Part shown: in pieces, positions 26,103 through 33,918 of the stretch
Numbering within the stretch: position 1 is the stretch's first letter
Layout: each line of letters begins with the position of its first letter
Assembly (NCBI GenBank): GCA_020402865.1
Contig: JADBYT010000015.1
Span: forward strand, 124,001 to 188,000
Origin: Bacteroidota bacterium
Lineage (GTDB): Bacteria > Bacteroidota > Bacteroidia > Palsa-965
Reading direction: 5' to 3'
DNA length: 64,000 nucleotides
Notes under the pieces: model-generated
Database searches by the model: none
What the model saw: only the letters and a program-made list of their open reading frames with translations
What the model was told of the DNA's origin: nothing
Translations under genes and position numbers: made by a program

Positions 26103-26199
26103 ACGTAAATAAAGCACGAAGTAAGATGGTTAAGAGTTTCTAAATGTACGAATAACGGCACGAAAAAGCATTGTATTTTTGAGCTCAGCAACAATGTGT

Positions 26200-26679
26200 A
26201 TGAAATACAGAATTCTGATGGTTTGTTTAGGCAACATCTGCCGTTCGCCGCTGGCAGAAGGTGTGCTGCGTAAAAAGCTGGAACAGGGCGGACTGGCTGA
26301 CCGGGTGGAAGTGGATTCGGCGGGTACATCCAATTACCACATTGGCGAAACGCCCGATAAACGTTCAGTTGCCAATGCGCGGCGGCACGATGTGGATATT
26401 TCCTCGCTCAGGGCAAGGCAGTTTACAGCATCCGATTTTGAGCAGTTTGACGAAATTTTTGTGATGGATGCGGAGAACCTGCGCAACGTATTAAAACTTG
26501 CACACGATGAAACACATCGCCGCAAAACAGGTTTACTGCTCAACGAACTTTCTCCCGGCAGCAACAGGGCTGTGCCGGATCCGTATTTCGGCGGCGAAGA
26601 AGGATTTGAAAATGTGTTTCAACTTGTAAACGATGCCTGCGAAGCCATCGTGAATCGTTTGCAGCAACAACTTGCCTGA
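26200..26679 (+). CDS. low-molecular-weight protein-tyrosine phosphatase
   Basis: A 159-residue cytosolic phosphatase with the N-terminal P-loop CLGNICRS (C9...R15, the CX5R signature) and the general acid Asp in AVPDPYFGG. Length and motifs are complete. It removes phosphate from tyrosine in proteins or from small substrates. An ATG at 26194 would add two residues. A TATTTTTG element at 26174-26181 resembles the Bacteroidota -7 box but sits close to the start. The stop overlaps the start of the methyltransferase gene (TGATG). Confidence 0.9.
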   Translation: MKYRILMVCLGNICRSPLAEGVLRKKLEQGGLADRVEVDSAGTSNYHIGETPDKRSVANARRHDVDISSLRARQFTASDFEQFDEIFVMDAENLRNVLKLAHDETHRRKTGLLLNELSPGSNRAVPDPYFGGEEGFENVFQLVNDACEAIVNRLQQQLA

Positions 26680-27389
26680 TGGCCGGAACGCTTTACCTTT
26701 TGCCTGTGCCGCTTGGCGACGATATTTTGCCGGAAACCGTGCTTTCGCCGCAGGCCATTGCCGTAATGCGCCGGCTGAAAGAGTTTGTGGTTGAAAACGA
26801 GAAAGCCGCGCGGCAGGTACTCAAGCGCGCCGCCATCGAAACCCCGCAGGCCGAACTGATCCTGCATCCGATGGGCAAACACGTGGCCGAAACGGATATG
26901 CGTAATTACCTGCTCACCGCAAAGCAGGGCGGCGAAATGGGCCTGCTGTCTGATGCCGGTTGCCCCGGCGTGGCCGACCCCGGCGCGGTAATCGTGCGTA
27001 TGGCACATGAGGCCGGTATAAAAGTAGTACCGCTCACCGGGCCCTCATCGCTGCTGCTCGCACTTATGGCTTCGGGCATGAACGGACAACAGTTTATGTT
27101 TCACGGCTACCTGCCCATCGACAACGGCGAGCGACGCAACGAACTCCGCCGCCTCGAAGCCGATACACAACGCCGGGGCACCACGCACCTCTTTATCGAA
27201 ACACCCTTCCGAAACCAGAAACTGCTTCAGGAACTGCTGCAAACACTAAGCGGAAGCACGCGCCTTTGTGTGGCCTGTGATATTACACTTTCCACAGAGT
27301 GGATCAGAAGCTGCTCCATTGCCGAATGGAAAAAACTGCCCCCAGCTGATTTGCAGAAACGACCGGCCGTATTTGTAATCGGTAAGTAA
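26679..27389 (+). CDS. tetrapyrrole-type SAM-dependent methyltransferase (RsmI-like)
   Basis: A 236-residue protein of the tetrapyrrole methylase superfamily. The SAM-binding glycine-rich motif is seen as GLLSDAGCPGVADPGA, followed by VPLTGPSSLLLALMASG and FHGYLP, as in RsmI, the enzyme that 2'-O-methylates C1402 of 16S rRNA. This Bacteroidota form is shorter than RsmI and starts GTLYLLPVPLGDD. It may be a paralogue with a different target, so no symbol is given. It overlaps the phosphatase gene by one base, suggesting translational coupling. Confidence 0.82.
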   Translation: MAGTLYLLPVPLGDDILPETVLSPQAIAVMRRLKEFVVENEKAARQVLKRAAIETPQAELILHPMGKHVAETDMRNYLLTAKQGGEMGLLSDAGCPGVADPGAVIVRMAHEAGIKVVPLTGPSSLLLALMASGMNGQQFMFHGYLPIDNGERRNELRRLEADTQRRGTTHLFIETPFRNQKLLQELLQTLSGSTRLCVACDITLSTEWIRSCSIAEWKKLPPADLQKRPAVFVIGK

Positions 27390-27444
27390 AAATCCATAGA
27401 TCTGAGGAATTGTTTTGAGGCCGGATTCGAATAGCTTTCGGCTG

Positions 27445-28563
27445 ATGAATGATGGCCCGCAAGTTTATTCACCTGCGCTCAGTCAGCTGGCGTGGTTTGA
27501 TATCCCTGCTTTTCCCAAAAAAGAAGCAAGCTTTCTTGATGTGGCCGATGTGGCGTATCACGAAAACACTATTTCTCATATCTATGTTTGGTTTCTGAAT
27601 CATTCCAACAAAGCTGTTTCACAGGTATTTCGTGATACACTGCTTGAACTGATCGGGCAGAAAGGAATTACTGACTTTGAGTTTGAAGGCGATTTTTGGG
27701 CCGAACGCGAATATTATACGACAAAAGGAAACCGTATAGATATTGTAATGCAAACTACCGGAGCAAACAGCCAAACAAATATTTCTTCAGCAGATTCAGC
27801 AGCCATTGTAATTGAAAATAAAATCTTTCACTTTCTTTCAAATGATCTTCAGGATTACTTAAACGCAGTTTCTGCAAAATACAAAGCTGGCGTATTGCTT
27901 ACACTTCGAAAAGAAGCCATTCCTGAGCATGTAAAAGAACATTTTGTAAATATCACACATGCCGAGTGGTGTAGTGCTATTCAGCAAAAAGGCATTCCGC
28001 ATTCGCTTACACCCAAGGAATTTATTTACCTCACCGATTTTCTTTCACACATGACAGACATTGCTAATTCGCAACAATCGGAAGAAGCCCGTTTCTTTTT
28101 TGATCATTCTGAAAAAATACTCCGGGCAGTAGAGGTGCGTGACCGGGCCTGGGATTATGTAATTCAACATTTGCAACAAACTGCAAAGAGTTTATCTCTG
28201 GTATTATGGGGGAATTCCTACAACGAGAGACATTTTTGGAGCAGCAAAATAGGAAGGCCTGTTTATTATGTTATTGAACTTGATAAAATTCTGACGTCAT
28301 CTCCAACTGTTCGGATAAAAATTGAAGTGTATGAAAATGCATTAAATAAGATTGATGAAATAGAAGCAATGATGAAAAATCATGATTATTTTAAATTGGA
28401 CAAGATTGATGATTCAAGGAAATATAATAAATGCATAGCAGGAAAAACTTATTCAATAAATAGAGATAATTGGATTAGTCTGAATCAATTTATCTACGAT
28501 ATCATAGAGACAGATTTTAAAGATATTTGGGAGTTGATATTGAATATTGTAGAAGAAAAGTAG
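27445..28563 (+). CDS. PD-(D/E)XK nuclease superfamily protein
   Basis: A 372-residue protein with a PD-(D/E)XK_4-like N-terminal half. The motifs are a YHENTISHIYVWFL helix, ERE..TTKGNRIDIVM with the metal-binding Asp, and AIVIENKIFH giving the E-x-K pair. The C-terminal half has no recognisable domain. Such stand-alone nucleases are often part of defence or repair islands, but no partner gene is adjacent. Composition becomes AT-rich toward the 3' end. The start is uncertain: ATG 27445 is used, but a TTG at 27415 is preceded by GAGGAA with good spacing and would add ten residues. Whether it cuts DNA is inference. Confidence 0.72.
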   Translation: MNDGPQVYSPALSQLAWFDIPAFPKKEASFLDVADVAYHENTISHIYVWFLNHSNKAVSQVFRDTLLELIGQKGITDFEFEGDFWAEREYYTTKGNRIDIVMQTTGANSQTNISSADSAAIVIENKIFHFLSNDLQDYLNAVSAKYKAGVLLTLRKEAIPEHVKEHFVNITHAEWCSAIQQKGIPHSLTPKEFIYLTDFLSHMTDIANSQQSEEARFFFDHSEKILRAVEVRDRAWDYVIQHLQQTAKSLSLVLWGNSYNERHFWSSKIGRPVYYVIELDKILTSSPTVRIKIEVYENALNKIDEIEAMMKNHDYFKLDKIDDSRKYNKCIAGKTYSINRDNWISLNQFIYDIIETDFKDIWELILNIVEEK

Positions 28564-28571
28564 CTACATAC

Positions 28572-29120
28572 TCACATAAACTGCGCCGGCTTGTGACTCA
28601 GCACCTGCCAGGCCGCCCGCACTTCATTGTCAAACGCTTTTTCAAGCCGTGCATCCGTGCCGCGAATCTGATCAACCACCGATAGTGCCCAGGTGATGTA
28701 GTTAAGCCGTTCGGTGGTGTGCCAGTTTTGGGGCGGGGCAAAGTGCATGTCGTGCACGTTGCATATTTTATCGCTGATGCGGATAAGCCTTGCTTCGGGC
28801 GAGAGGAGATGGGCATTTTCAACCTGCATGAGTTTACGCTCGGTTTTGCCCATGTGCTTATCATCGGTGAGTTCTTCTACAATCTGGCTGATGCGTTTGC
28901 TGTAGCGTTTTTCAATTTCGGCTGCAGTGGCGTGTGTGTCTTCAATTACATCATGCAGAACGGCAGCACAAAGCAGCTCAGTATCTTTCACATCGGCTAT
29001 GTGTGCAAGATGATGCATCACTTCAAGCGGGTGATTGATGTACGGGGTTTTCCCGTCTTTACGGTACTGGCCGTTGTGGCATACCGCGGCAAACAAAATA
29101 GCATCAGATATTAATTTCAT
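28572..29120 (-). CDS. HD-domain protein resembling the (p)ppGpp hydrolase domain (MESH1-like)
   Basis: A 182-residue HD phosphohydrolase. It shows the RelA/SpoT-type arrangement: FAAVCHNGQYRKDGKTPYINHPLEV, then the HD pair in LHDVIEDT, and the conserved ISDKICNVHD. It lacks synthetase, TGS and ACT domains, so it matches small alarmone hydrolases (MESH1-like, which remove the 3' pyrophosphate of ppGpp). It is the last gene of a minus-strand trio with one-base overlaps (agmatine-deiminase-like, DUF721, HD). Activity on (p)ppGpp is inferred from the family. Confidence 0.85.
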   Translation of the reverse strand: MKLISDAILFAAVCHNGQYRKDGKTPYINHPLEVMHHLAHIADVKDTELLCAAVLHDVIEDTHATAAEIEKRYSKRISQIVEELTDDKHMGKTERKLMQVENAHLLSPEARLIRISDKICNVHDMHFAPPQNWHTTERLNYITWALSVVDQIRGTDARLEKAFDNEVRAAWQVLSHKPAQFM

Positions 29121-29422
29121 CAGCGCAGAATTACTTCATCAATTACTTCCGAGCCGGCAGCCTCATTCATCATCTGAATTATTTTGCTTTTGCCGTAACT
29201 GAGTTCCTGCCGCAGTGCCGCCGAGGTAATTTCCACGTAAAGCGTACGGTTGTTTATGGAGATATGCCGTGTATAGCGTGCAATAGCCGGCCCCATGAGC
29301 TTTTCCCAGGCCTGTATCGCTTTAAACTCATCGAGTTTGGTGTTAAGCCGGTAGGTTTCGAGAAGCTCATTGATGGCTTCGCGCAGCGTGTATTCGTTAC
29401 TTTTCTTTACCGGTCCGTTCAT
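29120..29422 (-). CDS. DUF721 / DciA-like protein
   Basis: A 100-residue protein with the DUF721 fold: an N-terminal helix (LREAINELLETYRLNTKLDEF), a conserved W in AIQAWEKLMGPAIARYT, and beta elements LYVEITSAALRQELSYGK. DciA proteins of this family help load the replicative helicase DnaB in the many bacteria lacking DnaC. Both ends overlap neighbours by one base. This is a compact operon with a secreted enzyme upstream and an HD protein downstream, which looks like gene packing rather than shared function. Confidence 0.85.
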   Translation of the reverse strand: MNGPVKKSNEYTLREAINELLETYRLNTKLDEFKAIQAWEKLMGPAIARYTRHISINNRTLYVEITSAALRQELSYGKSKIIQMMNEAAGSEVIDEVILR

Positions 29423-31161
29423 CAGCGTACCATTAATGATTGAGCCGAACGGCCTTTGTCGGTAAGCAGTACAAGCTGGTATGCGCCCGGAGCCAGTGCC
29501 GCAGTATCGGTGAAATAATTTCGTTCACCCTGCACAAAGCTGCCACTGTGAATAACCTGTACTGTACGGCCGGTCATGTCGGTAAGCAACAACTCGCCCT
29601 GTGCAGCTTCAGGCATGGTCAGCGGAATGCAGGTGAGGCCGTGCGAGGGATTGGGGTAAGCAGCTCCGAAGGCCATAGCCGGAGTTTGTGCGGCTGATAA
29701 AGGCCCGGTTACTTTAAACTTCCACCAGCCTGCAGGGGCGGGCATGGGGCGCACCTGCGTTTTGCCGGATACTGCCGTGGCTTCGATGTAATAATAGATT
29801 GTAGTGCCGGCCGGCTGTGCCGGAATAAATCCGGTAAAACCATTGGGCTGCGCATTCGTATTCAGCGTTGCTGTTTGCCAGGCCTGGGCGGTGTCGGTTG
29901 TCCAATAAAGTGTGGCGGTTTGTATGCCGCTCCGGTGGCGGATAAGCGCATCTACCTGATACGGTGTGGTGGTGTTGGTGGTGTTGGGCAATGCCTGATG
30001 ACGAATAACAAGCGGATCGTTTACCCCAACACTGTGTGTGATGCAATGAATGGCTCCGCTGGCCTGAATAATCGAATTGCAGTTTACCGGCACAATGTTG
30101 TAGCCCGGCAACGCTTCCTGCCAGATGCGGATGGCCGTTGTATCATATTGCTGGTAGTAAGTAGGCAGAATAACAGTTTTGTTTACGAATACGGCATTGG
30201 TGTAAGTGGTATAATCGCCATTCTGATCGGGGTAATCGCCCCACTGGTCGGGCGGCATCGGAATGCGTACTACTTTATAGGGTGTACCATAAACCGAGGT
30301 GAAATTGGAAAGGACATACTGCAGATTGGCTTCAATTTGCGGCCCGTCGGCCACACCTACCGGATATTGACCGATGAGCAGCGTTTCCTCATCAAGCAGT
30401 TTCATGTGCATATCAATATGGTGAATCCCGTCGTAGGGAAGCACCTGCATTTTGATATATGTATCAATACCCATGAAATGCTTCATAATTGTATCAATCT
30501 GCGCCGGAGTGAGCAGCGGATTTTCGTCAATTACTAGGTTTGATGAAAATGCGGTGCCAAATCCGTCAGACATAAAATTGCCGCCGGTGTGGATGAGATT
30601 CCACGGAGCAGTGGTGGTTTCGTAAATGGGAATGCCGAGTGTGCGGGCCAACACCGAAGGGATGGTATCGTCTTTGGGGCGGGGGCGGTTGTAAATCCAG
30701 TCAACCAGCGCCAGCGAGTCGTCGCCAGCGGTATAAATTGTATTTTGCCCGTAATCGCGGAACCACACCGAATTGTAAGGGGCAATAATGTAATGGATGT
30801 TGGAAAGGGGGATACTGTTGCTGGTAAGGTAATTTTTTACCACCACCGAATCACTGCAAACAATATACACCTGCGTTTCGAGCCGTGCAGCCCTTACAAT
30901 TTCACGCAGGGTTGACTGGTAGCTGGTCCAGGTAATGGTAAGTGCCTGAATTTCTTCCCATTCAGCCATTGTTCGGACTTCGGAGCCGTTTGGAGGCGTT
31001 GTAATACCGGCAGCACGAACCTGTTGCAGATAGGCGGGCATGGCCTGTTGTTCGCCGGGGGCAAATGAAGCGGGCAGGGGAGCCTGAGCCTGAGCAAGCT
31101 GGAATAAAAAAGAGGCCAGAATGGCCAGAACCGGGTAATTTTTACGCATCAGATAAAGCAT
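29422..31161 (-). CDS. secreted agmatine deiminase / peptidyl-arginine deiminase family enzyme with T9SS tail
   Basis: A 579-residue secreted protein. After a signal peptide (VLAILASFLFQLAQAQ) comes a PAD_porph-type pentein domain (about residues 50-400). Visible active-site features are WFRDYG, HIDMHMKLLDE and the nucleophile Cys in GAIHCITH. The family deiminates agmatine or peptidyl arginine; the secreted T9SS form recalls the P. gingivalis enzyme. A beta-sandwich follows (about 400-490), then a T9SS type A sorting domain (AYPNPSHG...LAPGAYQLVLL). The start may be at 31161 or at the second ATG, 31149. The stop overlaps the DUF721 start. Confidence 0.88.
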   Translation of the reverse strand: MLYLMRKNYPVLAILASFLFQLAQAQAPLPASFAPGEQQAMPAYLQQVRAAGITTPPNGSEVRTMAEWEEIQALTITWTSYQSTLREIVRAARLETQVYIVCSDSVVVKNYLTSNSIPLSNIHYIIAPYNSVWFRDYGQNTIYTAGDDSLALVDWIYNRPRPKDDTIPSVLARTLGIPIYETTTAPWNLIHTGGNFMSDGFGTAFSSNLVIDENPLLTPAQIDTIMKHFMGIDTYIKMQVLPYDGIHHIDMHMKLLDEETLLIGQYPVGVADGPQIEANLQYVLSNFTSVYGTPYKVVRIPMPPDQWGDYPDQNGDYTTYTNAVFVNKTVILPTYYQQYDTTAIRIWQEALPGYNIVPVNCNSIIQASGAIHCITHSVGVNDPLVIRHQALPNTTNTTTPYQVDALIRHRSGIQTATLYWTTDTAQAWQTATLNTNAQPNGFTGFIPAQPAGTTIYYYIEATAVSGKTQVRPMPAPAGWWKFKVTGPLSAAQTPAMAFGAAYPNPSHGLTCIPLTMPEAAQGELLLTDMTGRTVQVIHSGSFVQGERNYFTDTAALAPGAYQLVLLTDKGRSAQSLMVR

Positions 31162-31329
31162 TAAGCCTTAAAGTTAGCAGAAATTTATGGCTTAATTGTG
31201 ACCTCTGTATCTTTTTAACCCGTTCGCGTTATGTTCAAGGCAAACACAAGTACGCTGTTTGATCGCTCAAACAGTTGTTCAGGTGATAAAAATTAGTAAT
31301 TTTATTCCCGGCAGACTAAACGCAACCTA

Positions 31330-33366
31330 ATGAAACGACTCCTTACTTTACTGGTCCCCGCCACGATCTGGTGCCTTACGGCTAACGCTCAGCAGCCCGT
31401 TCACCAGCACAATCATGGCGATCATGCCGGACACGGTCATTCTCACACCGTTTCCGTTTCTCCCTCCTCAACCACTGACTCACTTGCTGGATTTAATGCC
31501 GACAGTGTACTGTTCCGGGCACACCAGGTAAATCTTTCGCCTGCCGAAACACAAACATATCTCGCAATTTCAAAACGCCGCTACATTGCCAAGAAGTACG
31601 GTCTGCCCGGTACCAATGGCATGCGTGTAACCAGTTTTCCGGTTACTACTACTGCGGTTGCGCCCTGCACCAATCCCGGCTTTGAAACCGGCGATTTTAC
31701 AGGCTGGAGCGGAACCATCGGCGATAACGACGTAATTTCGGGAGGCCCGTTGAGCAACATTCAGGTTGGTTTTTTCTCTACCACCAACGATGCTGCGATT
31801 TCTGATTGTGCGGCCCGCCATACCATTATGACATCAGCTGCCGCGCAGCTTGATCCCTGCGGCGGTTTCCCAACCGTTCCGCCCACCGGAGGCCAGTATG
31901 CTGTGCGTATGGGCAACAACTGCGCCAGCTACATGGGTGAAACCATGGAGCAAACCTTTACCGTTGACCCGCTCACCACCAGTTTTACCTACCGCTATGC
32001 CGTAGTACTGAACGACGGTGGTCACCTTGCTTCCGAGCAGCCCTATTTTAAAATCGAAGTGCTTGATTCAACCGGTGCTCCGATTGGTGCCTGCCTCCAG
32101 TATTACGAAAATGCCGGTGGTTCAATCCCCGGTTATCAGCAGTGTCCCACCGATCCGTTCACTTCATTCAAGCCGTGGACAACCATTACCTATGATCTTA
32201 CCACATTTGTGGGACAGAACGTAACCGTGCGTTTTACCGTGGCTGGCTGTATTTATGGCGGTCACTTTGGTTATGCCTACGTGGAAACTTCCTGCGGCAA
32301 TATTGACGATGCCATTTCGGCCCGTTTCTGCCCTGGCAACACCGGTGCTTTCCTTGTGGCTAGCCCCGGCTTCAACTCTTACCAGTGGATTGATCCCAAC
32401 GGAAACAATATTCCCGGTGCCACCAACGATACCTTGTTTGTGCCCAACGTTACCGCCGGCGATACATTTGAAGTGGTAATGCAGGCAGTGAACGATACAA
32501 ACTGCATCACCCGCCTCAAAGTGGTAATTGAACTCACCGAACTTCAAACCCTTTCTACCGGAAATGATCCCGACTGTTATAACTATACCAACGGTTCGGT
32601 AGCGGCAAACTGTTTAACCTGTATCAACCCGGTAACCTATACCTGGAATACAACACCCGTGCAAACCGGACAGATTGTGAATGGCCTGCCCGCCGGCGTG
32701 TATATTGTAAACATTATCGATTCGCTGGGGTGTACCAAGAATGATACGGTAACACTTATTAATCCGCCACCAGTGGATACGGCTGCCATTACCACGCAGT
32801 TCTGTTTCGGCGATGATCAGATTACGCTTATTGCCCTTCCCGGCCAACCCGGCTATCAGTGGTATGATCCCAACGGAGCAGCTATTCCCGGAGCTACCAC
32901 CCAAACGCTCGTGATTCCGAACCCGCAACTCGGCCAGCAGTATTCGGTAATCTATTCTACCGTGCCCTGTCCCATTAAAGACTCCATCATTCTTACCTAT
33001 GTGCCTCCTGTAAATATCTTCTCACCCGATTCGATGGTGAACGTATTTACACCCAACGGCGACGGCAGAAATGATTTCTTCTATCCCTATTTTGATGCCT
33101 CTATTGCAAACCAGACTCAGGCACCCAACATGCCCGCCTACGACTTTGCCAGTCTTTACGTTGGCTCATTCGAAATGTGGGTTTACAACCGCTGGGGACA
33201 GGAAGTATTTTATACCAACGACTATACCGTGGGCTGGAACGGACAGGTTAATTCGTCTGATGCCAATGAAGGGGTGTACTATTTTGTGACCAAATACAAA
33301 TCGCGTTGTTTCCCCGAAATGGAATCAATTACAAACAGCGGTTATGTACATCTGCTCAAAAACTAA
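31330..33366 (+). CDS. secreted His-rich protein with gliding-motility-associated C-terminal (T9SS type B) domain
   Basis: A 678-residue exported protein. After a signal peptide (residues 1-20) there is a striking histidine cluster, HQHNHGDHAGHGHSH, able to bind metal. A jelly-roll/MAM-like region follows (PGFETGDFTGWSG ... AYVETSCGNIDD) and then repeats of an Ig/SprB-like unit with the recurring pattern GYQWYDPNGAAIPGATTQTL (three units). The last about 95 residues are the CHU_C / type B domain: NVFTPNGDGRNDFF ... YNRWGQEVF ... WNG ... EGVYYFV. It should be secreted by the T9SS and either attached to the cell or used as an adhesin. The binding partner is unknown. A strong terminator follows. 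Confidence 0.85.
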   Translation: MKRLLTLLVPATIWCLTANAQQPVHQHNHGDHAGHGHSHTVSVSPSSTTDSLAGFNADSVLFRAHQVNLSPAETQTYLAISKRRYIAKKYGLPGTNGMRVTSFPVTTTAVAPCTNPGFETGDFTGWSGTIGDNDVISGGPLSNIQVGFFSTTNDAAISDCAARHTIMTSAAAQLDPCGGFPTVPPTGGQYAVRMGNNCASYMGETMEQTFTVDPLTTSFTYRYAVVLNDGGHLASEQPYFKIEVLDSTGAPIGACLQYYENAGGSIPGYQQCPTDPFTSFKPWTTITYDLTTFVGQNVTVRFTVAGCIYGGHFGYAYVETSCGNIDDAISARFCPGNTGAFLVASPGFNSYQWIDPNGNNIPGATNDTLFVPNVTAGDTFEVVMQAVNDTNCITRLKVVIELTELQTLSTGNDPDCYNYTNGSVAANCLTCINPVTYTWNTTPVQTGQIVNGLPAGVYIVNIIDSLGCTKNDTVTLINPPPVDTAAITTQFCFGDDQITLIALPGQPGYQWYDPNGAAIPGATTQTLVIPNPQLGQQYSVIYSTVPCPIKDSIILTYVPPVNIFSPDSMVNVFTPNGDGRNDFFYPYFDASIANQTQAPNMPAYDFASLYVGSFEMWVYNRWGQEVFYTNDYTVGWNGQVNSSDANEGVYYFVTKYKSRCFPEMESITNSGYVHLLKN

Positions 33367-33380
33367 TTAGCCAATTTTTC

Positions 33381-33411
33381 AAAAAATCCCGGCGATGTGC
33401 CGGGATTTTTT
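33381..33411 (+). terminator. rho-independent terminator
   Basis: A 13-bp perfect stem (AAAAAATCCCGGC paired with GCCGGGATTTTTT) with a GATGT loop, placed 14 bp after the stop of the T9SS type B gene. The second arm ends in a T-run. Confidence 0.92.
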
Positions 33412-33427
33412 GTTTTTATTTTTGCGC

Positions 33428-33835
33428 ATGAGCCGTTTTTTCACTGCTGCATTCCTCTTTATTCTGCTCACAGCACTTAAAGCCGATAAATGCCCGTCAT
33501 TACTTTATGATGGCATTTATACATTTAAGGTAGATGCAGAAAGCTCGGCCATTATTCGTTTTTATCCCGACAGGGTGGTGCTTGTATCGACATCGGTAAA
33601 CAACTATGCTGATGTGATGACCTGGTTTAATCGTGAACCGGAAAATTTTTCGCGTGTGCTTACGGGGAAATATAAATTGGGGAACGAGTGCAAACTTAGT
33701 TTTAAGGTAAAGGGCGAAACCGGTGAGCAGATATACAATGGGCAGATTGAAAATGACTCGTTGATAAGCTTTCAGATCTTCAATCCGGCTACGAAGGCAA
33801 AGACTATTCGCAGCTATAAATTTGTGAAGCCCTGA
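33428..33835 (+). CDS. small exported protein of unknown function
   Basis: A 135-residue protein with a signal peptide (MSRFFTAAFLFILLTALKA). The mature part begins DKCPSLLYDGIYTFKVD and is beta-rich, reminiscent of small periplasmic or lipid-binding sandwiches that report on a compound bound in a cleft. I recognise no family. The ATG at 33428 is used. An upstream frame extension to 33395 would start inside the preceding terminator loop and is unlikely. Confidence 0.6.
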   Translation: MSRFFTAAFLFILLTALKADKCPSLLYDGIYTFKVDAESSAIIRFYPDRVVLVSTSVNNYADVMTWFNREPENFSRVLTGKYKLGNECKLSFKVKGETGEQIYNGQIENDSLISFQIFNPATKAKTIRSYKFVKP

Positions 33836-33851
33836 ATTTTTTTGAGCTTAA

Positions 33852-33894
33852 AGTTAGATTTGTCTAACTAATGTGAGAGATTTGTATAACTTTG
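33852..33894 (+). promoter_or_regulatory. palindromic operator-like site plus promoter before the NRAMP gene
   Basis: A perfect 7-bp inverted repeat, AGTTAGA - TTTG - TCTAACT, lies at 33852-33869. The TTTG in its centre is a candidate -33 element. A -7 element TAACTTTG lies at 33887-33894, 24 nt downstream, with the NRAMP start at 33919. A repressor bound to the palindrome would block the promoter. TTAGA/TCTAA half-sites resemble those of DtxR/MntR-type metal regulators, fitting a manganese transporter, but the regulator is not in the window. Confidence 0.55.
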
Positions 33895-33918
33895 TAGGGA
33901 ATTCAAAATAAATTCACA

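Noticed and set aside
33395..33427. Upstream extension of the small exported protein to 33395
   Set aside because: The ATG lies in the loop of the terminator and the extra residues are translated from its T-run; ATG 33428 gives a proper signal peptide.
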